From Paracoccus indicus (GTDB lineage: Bacteria > Pseudomonadota > Alphaproteobacteria > Rhodobacterales > Rhodobacteraceae), in assembly GCF_003056335.1 (NCBI RefSeq), contig NZ_PYWA01000004.1:286156-350155 (forward strand): 64,000 bases of DNA, in the 5' to 3' direction. A model generated the notes under the pieces. That model did no database searches. It was given only the letters and a program-made list of their open reading frames with translations, and was not told the DNA's origin. This document shows, piece by piece, positions 32,068 to 41,461 of the stretch (position 1 is the stretch's first letter; the number at the start of each line of letters is the position of its first letter). Both the position numbers and the translations under genes were made by a program.

Positions 32068-33501
32068 ATGACCATTCCCGCAGCCGCCGCGCCGCGCACG
32101 CTTTATGACAAGATCTGGGACGCCCATGTCGTCGAACGTCAGGACGACGGCACCTGCCTTCTGTATATCGACCGCCACCTGGTCCACGAGGTGACCAGCC
32201 CGCAGGCCTTCGAGGGTCTGCGCATGACCGGCCGCAAGGTCCGCGCCCCCGAACGCACCATCGCGGTGCCCGATCACAATGTGCCTACCACGCTGGACCG
32301 CCAGACCGGGATCGAGAACCCCGAGTCCCGCATCCAGGTCGATGCGCTGGACAAGAACGCGCGCGAATTCGGCGTGAACTATTATCCCGTTAACGACATC
32401 CGCCAGGGCATCGTGCATATCGTCGGCCCGGAACAGGGCTGGACCCTGCCCGGCATGACCGTCGTCTGCGGCGACAGCCACACCGCGACCCACGGTGCCT
32501 TCGGCGCGCTGGCCCATGGCATCGGCACCTCCGAGGTGGAACATGTGCTGGCCACCCAGACCCTGATCCAGGGCAAGTCGAAGAACATGAAGGTCGAGAT
32601 CACCGGCCGCATCGCGCCCGGCGTCACCGCCAAGGACATCGTGCTGCGCATCATCGCCGAAACCGGCACGGCGGGCGGCACCGGCCATGTCATCGAATAT
32701 TGCGGCGAGGCGATCCGCAACCTGTCGATGGAAGGTCGCATGACCATCTGCAACATGGCCATCGAAGGCGGCGCCCGCGCAGGCCTGATCGCACCGGATG
32801 AGACCACCTTCAACTATGTCAAGGGCCGCGCCCATGCCCCGAAAGGCGCGCAATGGGATGCCGCCGTCGCCTGGTGGAAGACGCTGTTTTCCGATGAAGG
32901 CGCGCATTTCGACAAGGTCCTGACCATCCGCGGCGAAGACATCGCCCCCACCGTGACCTGGGGCACATCGCCCGAGGATGCGTTGCCCATCACCGCCTCC
33001 GTCCCCGCGCCTGAGGATTTCACCGGCGGCAAGGTCGAGGCCGCACGCCGGTCCTTGGACTACATGGCGCTGACCGCAGGCACGCCGCTGACTGATATTG
33101 CCATCGACGCCGTCTTCATCGGCAGCTGCACCAATGGCCGGATCGAGGATCTGCGCGCTGCCGCCGAGGTCCTGCAGGGCCGCAAGCTGGCCAATGGCGT
33201 GCGCGGCATGGTCGTCCCCGGTTCGGGCCTTGTGCGCGCCCAGGCCGAGGAAGAGGGTCTGGACGTCATCTTCATGAACGCCGGTTTCGAATGGCGCCTT
33301 GCGGGCTGTTCCATGTGCCTCGGCATGAACCCCGATCAGCTGGCGCCGGGCGAACGCTGCGCGGCCACCAGCAACCGCAACTTTGAAGGTCGTCAGGGCT
33401 ACAAGGGGCGCACGCATCTGATGTCGCCCGCCATGGCTGCCGCCGCCGGTGTCTGCGGGCACCTTGTCGACATCCGCGAATTCGCCAAAGAACCCGCATA
33501 A
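32068..33501 (+). CDS. leuC: 3-isopropylmalate dehydratase, large subunit
   Basis: A 477-residue aconitase-family subunit that isomerises 2-isopropylmalate to 3-isopropylmalate in leucine synthesis. The 4Fe-4S ligands are C354 ([14 protein letters not shown]), C414 and C417 ([10 protein letters not shown]). [20 protein letters not shown] is a signature. It pairs with LeuD, encoded 11 bp downstream. Confidence 0.97.
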   Translation: MTIPAAAAPRTLYDKIWDAHVVERQDDGTCLLYIDRHLVHEVTSPQAFEGLRMTGRKVRAPERTIAVPDHNVPTTLDRQTGIENPESRIQVDALDKNAREFGVNYYPVNDIRQGIVHIVGPEQGWTLPGMTVVCGDSHTATHGAFGALAHGIGTSEVEHVLATQTLIQGKSKNMKVEITGRIAPGVTAKDIVLRIIAETGTAGGTGHVIEYCGEAIRNLSMEGRMTICNMAIEGGARAGLIAPDETTFNYVKGRAHAPKGAQWDAAVAWWKTLFSDEGAHFDKVLTIRGEDIAPTVTWGTSPEDALPITASVPAPEDFTGGKVEAARRSLDYMALTAGTPLTDIAIDAVFIGSCTNGRIEDLRAAAEVLQGRKLANGVRGMVVPGSGLVRAQAEEEGLDVIFMNAGFEWRLAGCSMCLGMNPDQLAPGERCAATSNRNFEGRQGYKGRTHLMSPAMAAAAGVCGHLVDIREFAKEPA

Positions 33502-33512
33502 GGACGCCCCTC

Positions 33513-34118
33513 ATGGATAAGTTCACCACCCTGACGGGCATCGCGGCCCCCATGCCGCTGGTCAACATCGACACCGACATGATCATCCCCAAGCAGTTCC
33601 TGAAGACCATCAAGCGGTCGGGCCTTGGGGTGAACCTCTTCGACGAGATGCGCTATGACCGCGACGGCAACGAGATCCCGGATTTCGTCCTGAACCAGCC
33701 CGCCTATCGCGACGCCGAAATTCTGATCGCGGGCGACAACTTCGGCTGCGGGTCGTCGCGCGAACATGCGCCCTGGGCGCTGCTGGATTTCGGCATCCGC
33801 TGCGTCATCTCGACCAGCTTCGCCGACATCTTCTTCAACAACTGCTTCAAGAACGGCATCCTGCCCGTCGTCCTGCCCCAGGATGCCGTCGATGCGCTGA
33901 CCGATGATGCGGCCAATGGCGCGAATGCCCGCGTCACCGTCGATCTGGAAAGCCAGACCGTCACCAGCCCCGACGGCACGGTCTATCACTTCGAGGTCGA
34001 TGCCTTCCGCAAGCATTGCCTGTTGAACGGCCTGGACGATATCGGCCTGACGATGGAGAAGGCCGCATCGATCGACACCTTCGAGGATCAGATGGCGCAG
34101 GCGCGCCCTTGGATCTGA
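33513..34118 (+). CDS. leuD: 3-isopropylmalate dehydratase, small subunit
   Basis: A 201-residue partner of Leu[18 protein letters not shown] and [17 protein letters not shown] are the swivelling-domain signatures. Full length for the family. The next gene begins at a TTG inside its last codons. leuB is not in the window. Confidence 0.97.
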   Translation: MDKFTTLTGIAAPMPLVNIDTDMIIPKQFLKTIKRSGLGVNLFDEMRYDRDGNEIPDFVLNQPAYRDAEILIAGDNFGCGSSREHAPWALLDFGIRCVISTSFADIFFNNCFKNGILPVVLPQDAVDALTDDAANGANARVTVDLESQTVTSPDGTVYHFEVDAFRKHCLLNGLDDIGLTMEKAASIDTFEDQMAQARPWI

Positions 34119-35110
34119 GGATCGCCGCGGCGCTCTGCTTGCTGGGCCTGCCCGCGCAGGCAGAGGCGCTGCGACTTGCCACATGGGACCCGGGCCTTTC
34201 GCGAAAGGGTCCGGGTCTTTTGCTGCGTGATATCGCCAAGGGCGACCCGCAGGTGCTGGCGGCGGCGCAGGTAATCGCCGCGACCGCCCCCGACGTGATC
34301 CTGCTGACCGGCTTTGACTGGGATCTGGAGGGCCGTGCCTTGGCCGCCTTCCAGACCGTTCTGGCCGATCAGGGGCATCCCATGCCGCACATCTTCGCCC
34401 CCTTGGGCAATCGCGGAATGCAGGTCGGCCTGGATCTGGACGGCAACGGTCGCTTGGGCGAGGCGCGGGACGCGCAGGGCTATGGCGATTTCACCGGCAG
34501 CGCGGGGCTGGCGATCCTGTCGCGCCTGCCCATCGGGCCGGTGACGGATCACACGGCGGCATTGTGGCGCGACATGGCGGGCAACAACATGCCCGAAAGC
34601 GAACATGCGGATGTGCAGCGCCTCTCCTCATCCTCGCATTGGGACGTGCAGATCGGGCCGCTGCACCTGCTGGCGATGGCCGCAACGCCCCCCGCCTTCG
34701 AGCCGCGCAACATCGCCCGCAACCGGGATGAGGCCGCCTTTTGGCTGGACCACCTGCCCGATGCGCCCTTCGCCATCATCGGCAACCTGAACGTCGATTC
34801 GCAGGATGGCGACGGCGATCCATCCGCCCTGCGTGCGCTGCTGAAGGTCACGCAGGACAGCCAGCCGCGCGGGGCCTGGCAGCCGCCGCAGGACGGGCCG
34901 AACGCGGGGCAGAAGGGCGATCCGGCGCTGGATACGGCCGAATACGACCGCGCCCCCGGCAATCTGCGGCTGGATTACATCCTGCCCGCGCAGGGGCTGA
35001 CCGTGACCGGATCGGGCGTCCTCTGGCCCGCGCCCGATGATCCGCTGGCCGAGGCGGTCACCACCGCCTCGCACCGTCGTCTTGTCTGGCTGGACCTAGA
35101 CCTCGAATGA
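34109..35110 (+). CDS. Exported endonuclease/exonuclease/phosphatase-family protein
   Basis: 333 residues from TTG 34109, which overlaps leuD by 10 bp and gives a neat signal peptide ([18 protein letters not shown], cut before EAL). In-frame starts further upstream lie inside leuD. The EEP fold is seen in [25 protein letters not shown] and [12 protein letters not shown] near the C-terminus, with the Asn-Asp and His-type residues of the metal site. Members act on nucleic acids, phospholipids or phosphoesters; the target here is unknown. The 3' end overlaps convergent bioA by 15 bp. Confidence 0.7.
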   Translation: MDLRIAAALCLLGLPAQAEALRLATWDPGLSRKGPGLLLRDIAKGDPQVLAAAQVIAATAPDVILLTGFDWDLEGRALAAFQTVLADQGHPMPHIFAPLGNRGMQVGLDLDGNGRLGEARDAQGYGDFTGSAGLAILSRLPIGPVTDHTAALWRDMAGNNMPESEHADVQRLSSSSHWDVQIGPLHLLAMAATPPAFEPRNIARNRDEAAFWLDHLPDAPFAIIGNLNVDSQDGDGDPSALRALLKVTQDSQPRGAWQPPQDGPNAGQKGDPALDTAEYDRAPGNLRLDYILPAQGLTVTGSGVLWPAPDDPLAEAVTTASHRRLVWLDLDLE

Positions 35111-36334
35111 GGCGATGGCCCCCCAGGCCTTGTCCAGATCCGCCGCCGTCACGCAATAGGGCGGCATGACATAGACCGTGTTCCCCAAGGGCCGCAGCAG
35201 CACGCCCTGTTCGATGGAATGGGCGCGCAGACGGGGGCCGACCTCGGACAGATAGCCGCCTTCGGGGACCTTCAGGTCGATGGCCGCGATGGTGCCGCAT
35301 TGGCGCGGGTTCTCGAACCGCGGATCTTCGGCAAGCGCCACCAGCCGTTCGCCCTGCATGGCGACCAGCCCGTCCAGCCTGTCCTGCATCGGGCTAGCCT
35401 GCCACAGCTTGACCTGCGCCAGCGCCGCCGCGCAGGCGATCGGGTTCGCCGTATAGCTGGACGAATGATAGAACGTGCGCCGCCGATCCGTCGAATGATG
35501 CGCCTGAAAGACCCGCGCCGAGGCCAAGGTCACGGCCAAGGGGATCACGCCCCCGGTCAGACCCTTGGATGTGCACATGATGTCGGGGCTGATCCCGGCA
35601 TGGTCACAAGCCCACAGACGCCCCGTGCGCCCCCATCCGGTCATCACCTCGTCCACGATCATCAGCACGTCATGGCGGTCGCAGATCGCCCGAAGCCCGG
35701 CCAGCACATCGGCGGAATAGACCCGCATGCCGCCCGCGCCGAGGATCAGCGGCTCGATGATCAGGGCGGCCATCTTGCCGGTCGCGGCCATCGCCTCGAA
35801 GGCGTCCAGCGTGTTCGACCCGTCACCCACAGGGAATGGCAGGCGGTCCACGCCGAACATCAGCGGGTCGTAGGCCGCGTTGAAGACGCCACGCTCGCCC
35901 ACGCTCATCGTGCCGATGGTGTCGCCGTGATAGCTGTCCTCGATGACGGCGATGCGGTTGCGACCGTCGCCCTCGTGCTTCCAATAGCCAAGGGCCATCT
36001 TCAGCGCGACCTCGACCGCGGTCGATCCGCTGTCGCTGTAGAAGACATGATCCAGCCCCGCGGGTGCCATGCCGACCAGCGCGGAGGCCAGATCCTCGGC
36101 CGGTTGATGGGTCAGGCCGGCGAAGATCACCTGATCCAGATGGCCCGCCGTCTCGCGGATCGCCTGCACGATTTCGGGCTGGTTGTGGCCATGGGTGACC
36201 ACCCACCAGCTGGAAACCGCGTCCAGCAGCGGCCCGCGGTCGGTCTGAAGATAGGCGCCTTCGCTGCTGATCGCGCGGACGGGATCCGGTTCGGTCGCGT
36301 GCTGGAAGAAGGGGTGCCAGACGGCGCTTGTCAT
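35096..36334 (-). CDS. bioA: Adenosylmethionine-8-amino-7-oxononanoate aminotransferase
   Basis: A 412-residue class III PLP aminotransferase that makes 7,8-diaminopelargonate using SAM as amino donor. FYSDSGSTAVEVALKMA, VDEVMTGWGRTG and CTSKGLTGG with the PLP lysine K257 are present. It is the last gene of bioB-F-D-A, overlapping bioD by 4 bp. Confidence 0.95.
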   Translation of the reverse strand: MTSAVWHPFFQHATEPDPVRAISSEGAYLQTDRGPLLDAVSSWWVVTHGHNQPEIVQAIRETAGHLDQVIFAGLTHQPAEDLASALVGMAPAGLDHVFYSDSGSTAVEVALKMALGYWKHEGDGRNRIAVIEDSYHGDTIGTMSVGERGVFNAAYDPLMFGVDRLPFPVGDGSNTLDAFEAMAATGKMAALIIEPLILGAGGMRVYSADVLAGLRAICDRHDVLMIVDEVMTGWGRTGRLWACDHAGISPDIMCTSKGLTGGVIPLAVTLASARVFQAHHSTDRRRTFYHSSSYTANPIACAAALAQVKLWQASPMQDRLDGLVAMQGERLVALAEDPRFENPRQCGTIAAIDLKVPEGGYLSEVGPRLRAHSIEQGVLLRPLGNTVYVMPPYCVTAADLDKAWGAIASFEV

Positions 36335-36987
36335 GCGAAATCCTTCGGGTCGAAATTGGCGATCATGGCGGCGGACAGGCTGTCGCGGTCCAGGGTCGGC
36401 AGGACAGGCAGGCGGCCCAAAACCTTGACCCGACCGATCTGTCCGATGGTCGCCATGTTGTCGGGATTATCCTCGCCCATGAAGGCCACGCCCAGCACCG
36501 GCACTTTGCGCGCGCGCAGGCTTTCCAGCGCCGAGAGGCTGTGGCTGATGGTCCCAAGACCGGTCGAGGCGACCAGCACCACCGGCAACTGCCATTGCGC
36601 GAACAGATCCGCGAACAGCATCTGCCGCGTGATGGGAACCAACGCGCCCCCGGCCCCTTCGATGACAAGACGCTCCACATCGGGGGGCGTCAGGCGGGCG
36701 GCGTCGATGTCCACGCCGTCCAGTTCTGCTGCGCGATGGGGCGACAGGGGTTGGGACAGCATATAGGCCTCGGGGTGGGTGCGGGCGCCGGACAGGCGGG
36801 CAACCTCGGCGCGGTCGCTTTCGGGGCTGGGGTCCGCCTCGGCACGCGGATCGGGGTTGGGCACATTGCCCGCCAGCCCCGATTGCAGGGGCTTCCAGTA
36901 ATCCGCCCCGATCAGCCCGCAAAGGCCTGCGGAAAACACCGTCTTGCCGACATCGGTGCCGGTGCTGGTGATCACGATTCTGGCCAT
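36331..36987 (-). CDS. bioD: Dethiobiotin synthetase
   Basis: A 218-residue ATP-dependent carboxylase closing the ureido ring of dethiobiotin. The P-loop is TSTGTDVGKTVFSAGL (about residues 6-21). VIEGAGGALVPI is the second signature. The start lies inside the 3' end of bioF (16-bp overlap), so translation is coupled. Confidence 0.93.
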   Translation of the reverse strand: MARIVITSTGTDVGKTVFSAGLCGLIGADYWKPLQSGLAGNVPNPDPRAEADPSPESDRAEVARLSGARTHPEAYMLSQPLSPHRAAELDGVDIDAARLTPPDVERLVIEGAGGALVPITRQMLFADLFAQWQLPVVLVASTGLGTISHSLSALESLRARKVPVLGVAFMGEDNPDNMATIGQIGRVKVLGRLPVLPTLDRDSLSAAMIANFDPKDFA

Positions 36988-38123
36988 AGTTCCTCAAGCG
37001 TTTCGGCCAGCCGGATGACATCATCGGGGCTGGCATTCAAATTCAGCGACACCCGCAGACGCGACGTGCCCTCGGGCACCGTCGGGGGGCGGATGCCGCG
37101 CACGTCGAAGCCGCGGGCCTGCAGGGCCGCCGCCAGTTCCATCGTCGGCGCGTTCGGCCCCACGATCAGCGGCACGATCTGGCTGCCACTGAGGGGCACC
37201 TGTGGCAGGCGTTGCGCCATCTGCGCGCCGAAACTGGCCACATGCGCCCGAAGCGCGTCCTGACGCCAAGGCTCGTCGCACAGCATGGCCAGCGCCTCGG
37301 TTCCCACGGCCGCCATCAGGGGCGATGGCGCGGTGGCGAAGATGAAGGGCCGGCAGCGGTTGATCAGGAAGTCGATCAGCACCCGCGACCCGCAGATCAG
37401 CGCACCCGAGCCGCCCAAGGCCTTGCCGAGCGTATGCAGGGTCACGACGTTGTCGCGGCCTTCCAGATGATGCGCCAACCCGCGCCCCTGCGGGCCATAG
37501 ACGCCGGTGGCATGCGCCTCGTCCACCATCAGGAAGCCGTGGCGGTCGGCCAGCACCATCAGGTCGTTCAGGGGCGCGACATCGCCGTCCATGCTGTAAA
37601 GGCTCTCGACCGTGATCCAGACGGCGCCGGTATTGCCCGCCGCCCGCCATTCGTCGATCACATCCGAGGCATGGCCGACATCGCCGTGGCGGAACTGCGC
37701 GACCTGCGCCCGTCCGGCGCGTGCGCCCTCATGCGTGCTGGCATGGGACAGCGCATCCATCAGCAGCAGGTCGCCCCGCTGCGGCAGGGTGGTCAGCACG
37801 GCGAAATTCGCAACATAGCCACCGCCGAAGCCCAAGGCGGCCTCGGCCCCGAAGAAGCGCGCGGCCTCATCCTCGAACTGCTGTTGCGGATCGGTATTGC
37901 CCCGCAGCAGACGCGACCCGGCGGCCCCCACGGGCACGCCGCGGTCCAGCGCATCCCGCGCCGCACGGACCAGCCGATCCGATTGCGCCAGGCCGATGTA
38001 GTCGTTCGAGGAGAAATCGATGCCCCGCCGCGGGGCCAGACTGCGCAGACGCGCATCTGCGGCCAGACCCTCGAGGTCCAGCCGATAGGTTGCCAAACGG
38101 TCCAAAGCGCCCTGCCCCATCAT
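36972..38123 (-). CDS. bioF: 8-amino-7-oxononanoate synthase
   Basis: A 383-residue PLP enzyme joining pimeloyl-ACP/CoA and alanine. DFSSNDYIGLA, GAAGSRLLRGNT, DEAHATGVYGPQGRG and HTLGKALGGSG with the PLP lysine K234 are all present. It is 60 bp downstream of bioB. Confidence 0.94.
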   Translation of the reverse strand: MMGQGALDRLATYRLDLEGLAADARLRSLAPRRGIDFSSNDYIGLAQSDRLVRAARDALDRGVPVGAAGSRLLRGNTDPQQQFEDEAARFFGAEAALGFGGGYVANFAVLTTLPQRGDLLLMDALSHASTHEGARAGRAQVAQFRHGDVGHASDVIDEWRAAGNTGAVWITVESLYSMDGDVAPLNDLMVLADRHGFLMVDEAHATGVYGPQGRGLAHHLEGRDNVVTLHTLGKALGGSGALICGSRVLIDFLINRCRPFIFATAPSPLMAAVGTEALAMLCDEPWRQDALRAHVASFGAQMAQRLPQVPLSGSQIVPLIVGPNAPTMELAAALQARGFDVRGIRPPTVPEGTSRLRVSLNLNASPDDVIRLAETLEELWPES

Positions 38124-38183
38124 TCCATTGCGGTCGTTCCGGCGGACCGGGGGATCACCCCCCCGGACCTTCAGCGCAGGCCT

Positions 38184-39221
38184 TCAGCGCAGGATCGGGA
38201 TGGCGGGGTCGCGCGGGGCCGCAGGCTCGGCCGGTTCGGGCAGATGCTCATGCGCGCGCATCGGTTCCAGCCCCAGCTTGGCGAAAAGCACCATGTCGGT
38301 CTCTTCCTCGGGGTTGTCCTTGGTCAGCAGCGTGTCGCCCACGAAGATCGAGTTCGCCCCCGCAAAGAAGCACATCGCCTGCATTTCATCCGACATCGCG
38401 GTGCGGCCTGCCGACAGGCGGACGTGGCTGGTCGGCATCATGATGCGGGCTGTGGCGATGGTGCGCACGAAGTCGATGGGATCGACGGGGGCGGCGTCTT
38501 CCATCGGCGTGCCCGCGACGGGGATCAGCATGTTGATCGGTACGCTGTCGGGCGCCTCTTCCAGGTTGGCCAGCGTCACCAACATGTCGACGCGGTCCTG
38601 CTGACCCTCGCCCAGGCCCAGGATCCCGCCCGAGCAGACCTTCATGCCGCTGGCGCGGACGTTGGCCAAGGTCTCCATCCGGTCGGCGAAGGTGCGCGTC
38701 GTGATGACGTCGCCGTAATAGGCTTCCGAGGTGTCGATGTTGTGGTTGTAGTAATCCAGCCCCGCTTCGGCCAGTTGCTTGGACTGATCAGCGTCCAGCA
38801 TGCCAAGCGTCATGCAGGTTTCCATGCCAAGCGCCTTGACGCCCTCGATCATCGCGACGATCTGCGGCATGTCGCGCTGCTTGGGGCTGCGCCAGGCGGC
38901 CCCCATGCAGTAACGCGTGGCACCCGCGTCGCGGGCGCGGCGGGCTTCGGCCAGCACGCGCTCGACCTCGAGCAGCTTGGAGGCCGACAGGCCCGAGGAA
39001 TGGCGGGCAGACTGACTGCAATAGGAACAATCCTCGGGGCAGCCGCCGGTCTTGATCGACAGAAGGCGGCTCATCTGCACCCGGTTCGGGTCGAAGTGCT
39101 TGCGATGGACGGTCTGGGCTTCGAACAGCAGATCCATCAGCGGCTGGTCAAAGACGCGACGGGCCTCCTCGGCGGTCCAGATCTTGCGGCGGTTTTCGGT
39201 GTTCGGATCACTGTGCAGCAT
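38184..39221 (-). CDS. bioB: Biotin synthase
   Basis: A 345-residue radical-SAM enzyme inserting sulfur into dethiobiotin. ATG 39221 is preceded by AAGGGGA. The radical-SAM cluster ligands are C61, C65 and C68 ([13 protein letters not shown]). [12 protein letters not shown] and [17 protein letters not shown] complete the family pattern. A 13-bp direct repeat overlaps its stop (38168-38195). bioC and bioH or bioZ functions for the pimeloyl step are not in the window. No BioR palindrome is visible in the 64-bp gap upstream. Confidence 0.96.
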   Translation of the reverse strand: MLHSDPNTENRRKIWTAEEARRVFDQPLMDLLFEAQTVHRKHFDPNRVQMSRLLSIKTGGCPEDCSYCSQSARHSSGLSASKLLEVERVLAEARRARDAGATRYCMGAAWRSPKQRDMPQIVAMIEGVKALGMETCMTLGMLDADQSKQLAEAGLDYYNHNIDTSEAYYGDVITTRTFADRMETLANVRASGMKVCSGGILGLGEGQQDRVDMLVTLANLEEAPDSVPINMLIPVAGTPMEDAAPVDPIDFVRTIATARIMMPTSHVRLSAGRTAMSDEMQAMCFFAGANSIFVGDTLLTKDNPEEETDMVLFAKLGLEPMRAHEHLPEPAEPAAPRDPAIPILR

Positions 39222-39285
39222 GGCAGTCCCCTTGGCGTGCTTGCCGTTGCCTAGCATTCCATGCGGTGGCTGTCCAATGGCAGGC

Positions 39286-39657
39286 TCAGAACCGTTCCCG
39301 ATCCCGCCATTGCCTCTCCTTGCGGCCCAGCCCAAGAAGCGCCTCGGCACGGCCGAATTCGGTTGCGGCGACCTTGCGCGCGGCCTCGAACTTGGGCTGC
39401 AACTGCTGCATTTCACGGTCGGCATGATGCAGTTCGCGCGCCGCCCGCCCGGCCTGTGCATTCGCGGCGCGTGCTTCGGAAATGGTCAGGGGCGCCACGC
39501 TGGCATAGCTTTGCGCCAGTGCATTGCGCAGCGTTTCGGCATGCTGATGGGCCGCCGTCATATGCGAGGCGAAGGCGGCAAAGGATTTCAGCTGCCGTTC
39601 GGCGCGAATGCGGGCCAGAGCCTCCAGCTGAGCCAGTTGCCTGATGCGATCTACCAT
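39286..39657 (-). CDS. FliJ-like coiled-coil protein in the flagellar operon
   Basis: A 123-residue, strongly helical, charged protein ([21 protein letters not shown] ... [25 protein letters not shown]), with heptad-like spacing throughout. Its first codons overlap flhB by 7 bp, making it the last gene of the fliL-to-flhB operon. Size and position suggest the export chaperone/gatekeeper FliJ, but sequence similarity is too weak to be sure. Confidence 0.55.
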   Translation of the reverse strand: MVDRIRQLAQLEALARIRAERQLKSFAAFASHMTAAHQHAETLRNALAQSYASVAPLTISEARAANAQAGRAARELHHADREMQQLQPKFEAARKVAATEFGRAEALLGLGRKERQWRDRERF

Positions 39658-40709
39658 CCCGCCTTCGCCTTCTGACGCATCTTTTCGGCAAAGCGGATCG
39701 CGGCGGCGACGGCGGCGAAATGGTCATGGCCGATCTCATGCCCGATCTTGACCTGCGCGTGGATCGCGCGGGCGCAGGGCGGGTCGGACCAGATGGGCAC
39801 GGCGTTTTCACGGGCCTTGGCGCGGATGCGGGCGGCGACCTCATCGGTGCCCTTGGCCACGCAGACGGGCGCGCGCCCCGATCCGCGCTTCCATTGCAGG
39901 GCGACGGCGTAATGAGTGGGGTTCACGATGACCACATCGGCCTTGCCCACATCGGTCAGCATCTGCTGCATGGCAATATCCACGGCGCGCTGGCGGCGGG
40001 CGGCCTTCAGGTGCGGGTCGCCCTCGGATTCCTTGTGTTCATCCTGCATTTCCTTGCGGCTCATGCGGTTCTTGCGGCGATGGTCGAACCATTTCCACAA
40101 GATGTCCGGAACGGTGAACAGAATCGAGACGATCAGCGCCAGCATCAGAACCTGCCCCATGATGGTCCCCAAGGCGGTCGTCCATTGCGCGCCCGACATC
40201 GCCATGCCCGCGATCCGGTCCAGAAGGCTGGCGAACAGGAACCAGCCCCCCGCGCAGACCAGCCCCGCCTTCCCAAGCGAGATGCCGAAGGTGACCATCC
40301 CATTCGCCCCGAACTTCTGGCCAGCGTTCTTCAGCGGGTTGATGCGCTTGATGTCGGGGGCCAGCTTTTCAGGCGAAAAGATCAGCCCGCGCGTGGCGAT
40401 CAGCCCCAGCAGGATCGCGGCCACCAGCAGCGCGGCCAGACCGACCGCCGAAATTCCCGCATAGGCGGCCATGTCGCGCGCGGTGGCCGTGACATCATCG
40501 GACCACCCTTCGGACCCCAGGGCGCGCGAGGCCATGGCCAGCCACTGCCGCACGGCAAAACCCGCCGCCACCGAGAAGGCCAAGAAAGCCCCCAGATACA
40601 TGGTCGCGGCGTTCAGCTCGGTCGATCGGGGTATGTCGCCCTTTTCGCGGGCCTGGGTCAGCTTCTGTTCGCTGGCCTCGAATTGCTTGTCGTCGCTGTC
40701 ATCGCTCAT
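39651..40709 (-). CDS. flhB: Flagellar export apparatus protein FlhB
   Basis: A 352-residue export-gate protein with four membrane helices and a cytoplasmic domain. The autocleavage site NPTH is at residues 263-266 (VIVNPTHYAVAL), which switches export from rod/hook to filament substrates. ATG 40709 overlaps the fliR stop (ATGA). The N-terminus is charged, with no cleavable signal. Confidence 0.95.
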   Translation of the reverse strand: MSDDSDDKQFEASEQKLTQAREKGDIPRSTELNAATMYLGAFLAFSVAAGFAVRQWLAMASRALGSEGWSDDVTATARDMAAYAGISAVGLAALLVAAILLGLIATRGLIFSPEKLAPDIKRINPLKNAGQKFGANGMVTFGISLGKAGLVCAGGWFLFASLLDRIAGMAMSGAQWTTALGTIMGQVLMLALIVSILFTVPDILWKWFDHRRKNRMSRKEMQDEHKESEGDPHLKAARRQRAVDIAMQQMLTDVGKADVVIVNPTHYAVALQWKRGSGRAPVCVAKGTDEVAARIRAKARENAVPIWSDPPCARAIHAQVKIGHEIGHDHFAAVAAAIRFAEKMRQKAKAGW

Positions 40710-41461
40710 GGTGCGACCGGCAGCATGAAGGACAAGACGGCATCGGCCCAGAGCGCGATCAACATGGGCGACAGCACCGCCAGCCCCATCAGCGCCAGAA
40801 AGATTGCGGCGGGCGCGCCGATGAAGACGACGGGCAGCGCAGGCATCACCCGGTTGATCACGCCCGTCAGCGCCTGAAACAGGAAGCCGCCAAGCGTGAA
40901 GGGCGCGGCCAGCATCATTGCCAGCAGAAAGCTGTCGGCGACGACGGTGACGATGCCCCTGGCCAGCACGGCGGGATCGGGCCATTGCGCAGGGGGCCAG
41001 GCGCGCAGGCTGTCGGCGATCAGGTCGATCAGCATGGCGGGCAGGCCGAGCGCCATCAGGATCGCGATGCCCGCAAGGTGGAAGAGGTTGCCGATGGGAT
41101 GGGGCGCGGCCTCGTTCTGGATGCCCATGATCTGGGACAGGGATGCGGTGGCGGCGATGGCCGTGGTGGCGATGTCGATGGCCAGTGCCATCAGGCGCAG
41201 CATGGTGCCTGTGGCAAAGCCCAGCAGAACCTCGGGGGCGATCTGGCCGATCAGGGCCATGGGCCGGTCAGGTATGTTTGCCAGCGGAACCAGCCCGCCC
41301 AGAAGCGGCGTGATGGCCAGCGCGATGGCGACCTTGACGCGGGCCTGGATGACACGCTCTCCCAAGCCCGGCAGGATCAAGACGCAGGCCTGAACGCGGG
41401 TATAGACCAGCACAAGCGACCAGTCCAAGCCCGGAAAGATGGCCTGCAACTGCTGCCACAT
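40706..41461 (-). CDS. fliR: Flagellar export apparatus protein FliR
   Basis: A 251-residue, highly hydrophobic export-gate subunit with several membrane helices, starting MWQQLQAIFPGLDW. The start shares a base with the flhA stop (TGATG at 41459-41463). FliR, FliP and FliQ form the export gate with FlhB; fliP lies in the divergent arm of this cluster, and fliQ is not in the window. Confidence 0.9.
   Translation of the reverse strand: MWQQLQAIFPGLDWSLVLVYTRVQACVLILPGLGERVIQARVKVAIALAITPLLGGLVPLANIPDRPMALIGQIAPEVLLGFATGTMLRLMALAIDIATTAIAATASLSQIMGIQNEAAPHPIGNLFHLAGIAILMALGLPAMLIDLIADSLRAWPPAQWPDPAVLARGIVTVVADSFLLAMMLAAPFTLGGFLFQALTGVINRVMPALPVVFIGAPAAIFLALMGLAVLSPMLIALWADAVLSFMLPVAP

Noticed and set aside
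38160..38195. Direct repeat CCTTCAGCGCAGG twice around the bioB stop
   Set aside because: Only two 13-bp units; probably a small local duplication with no clear function.
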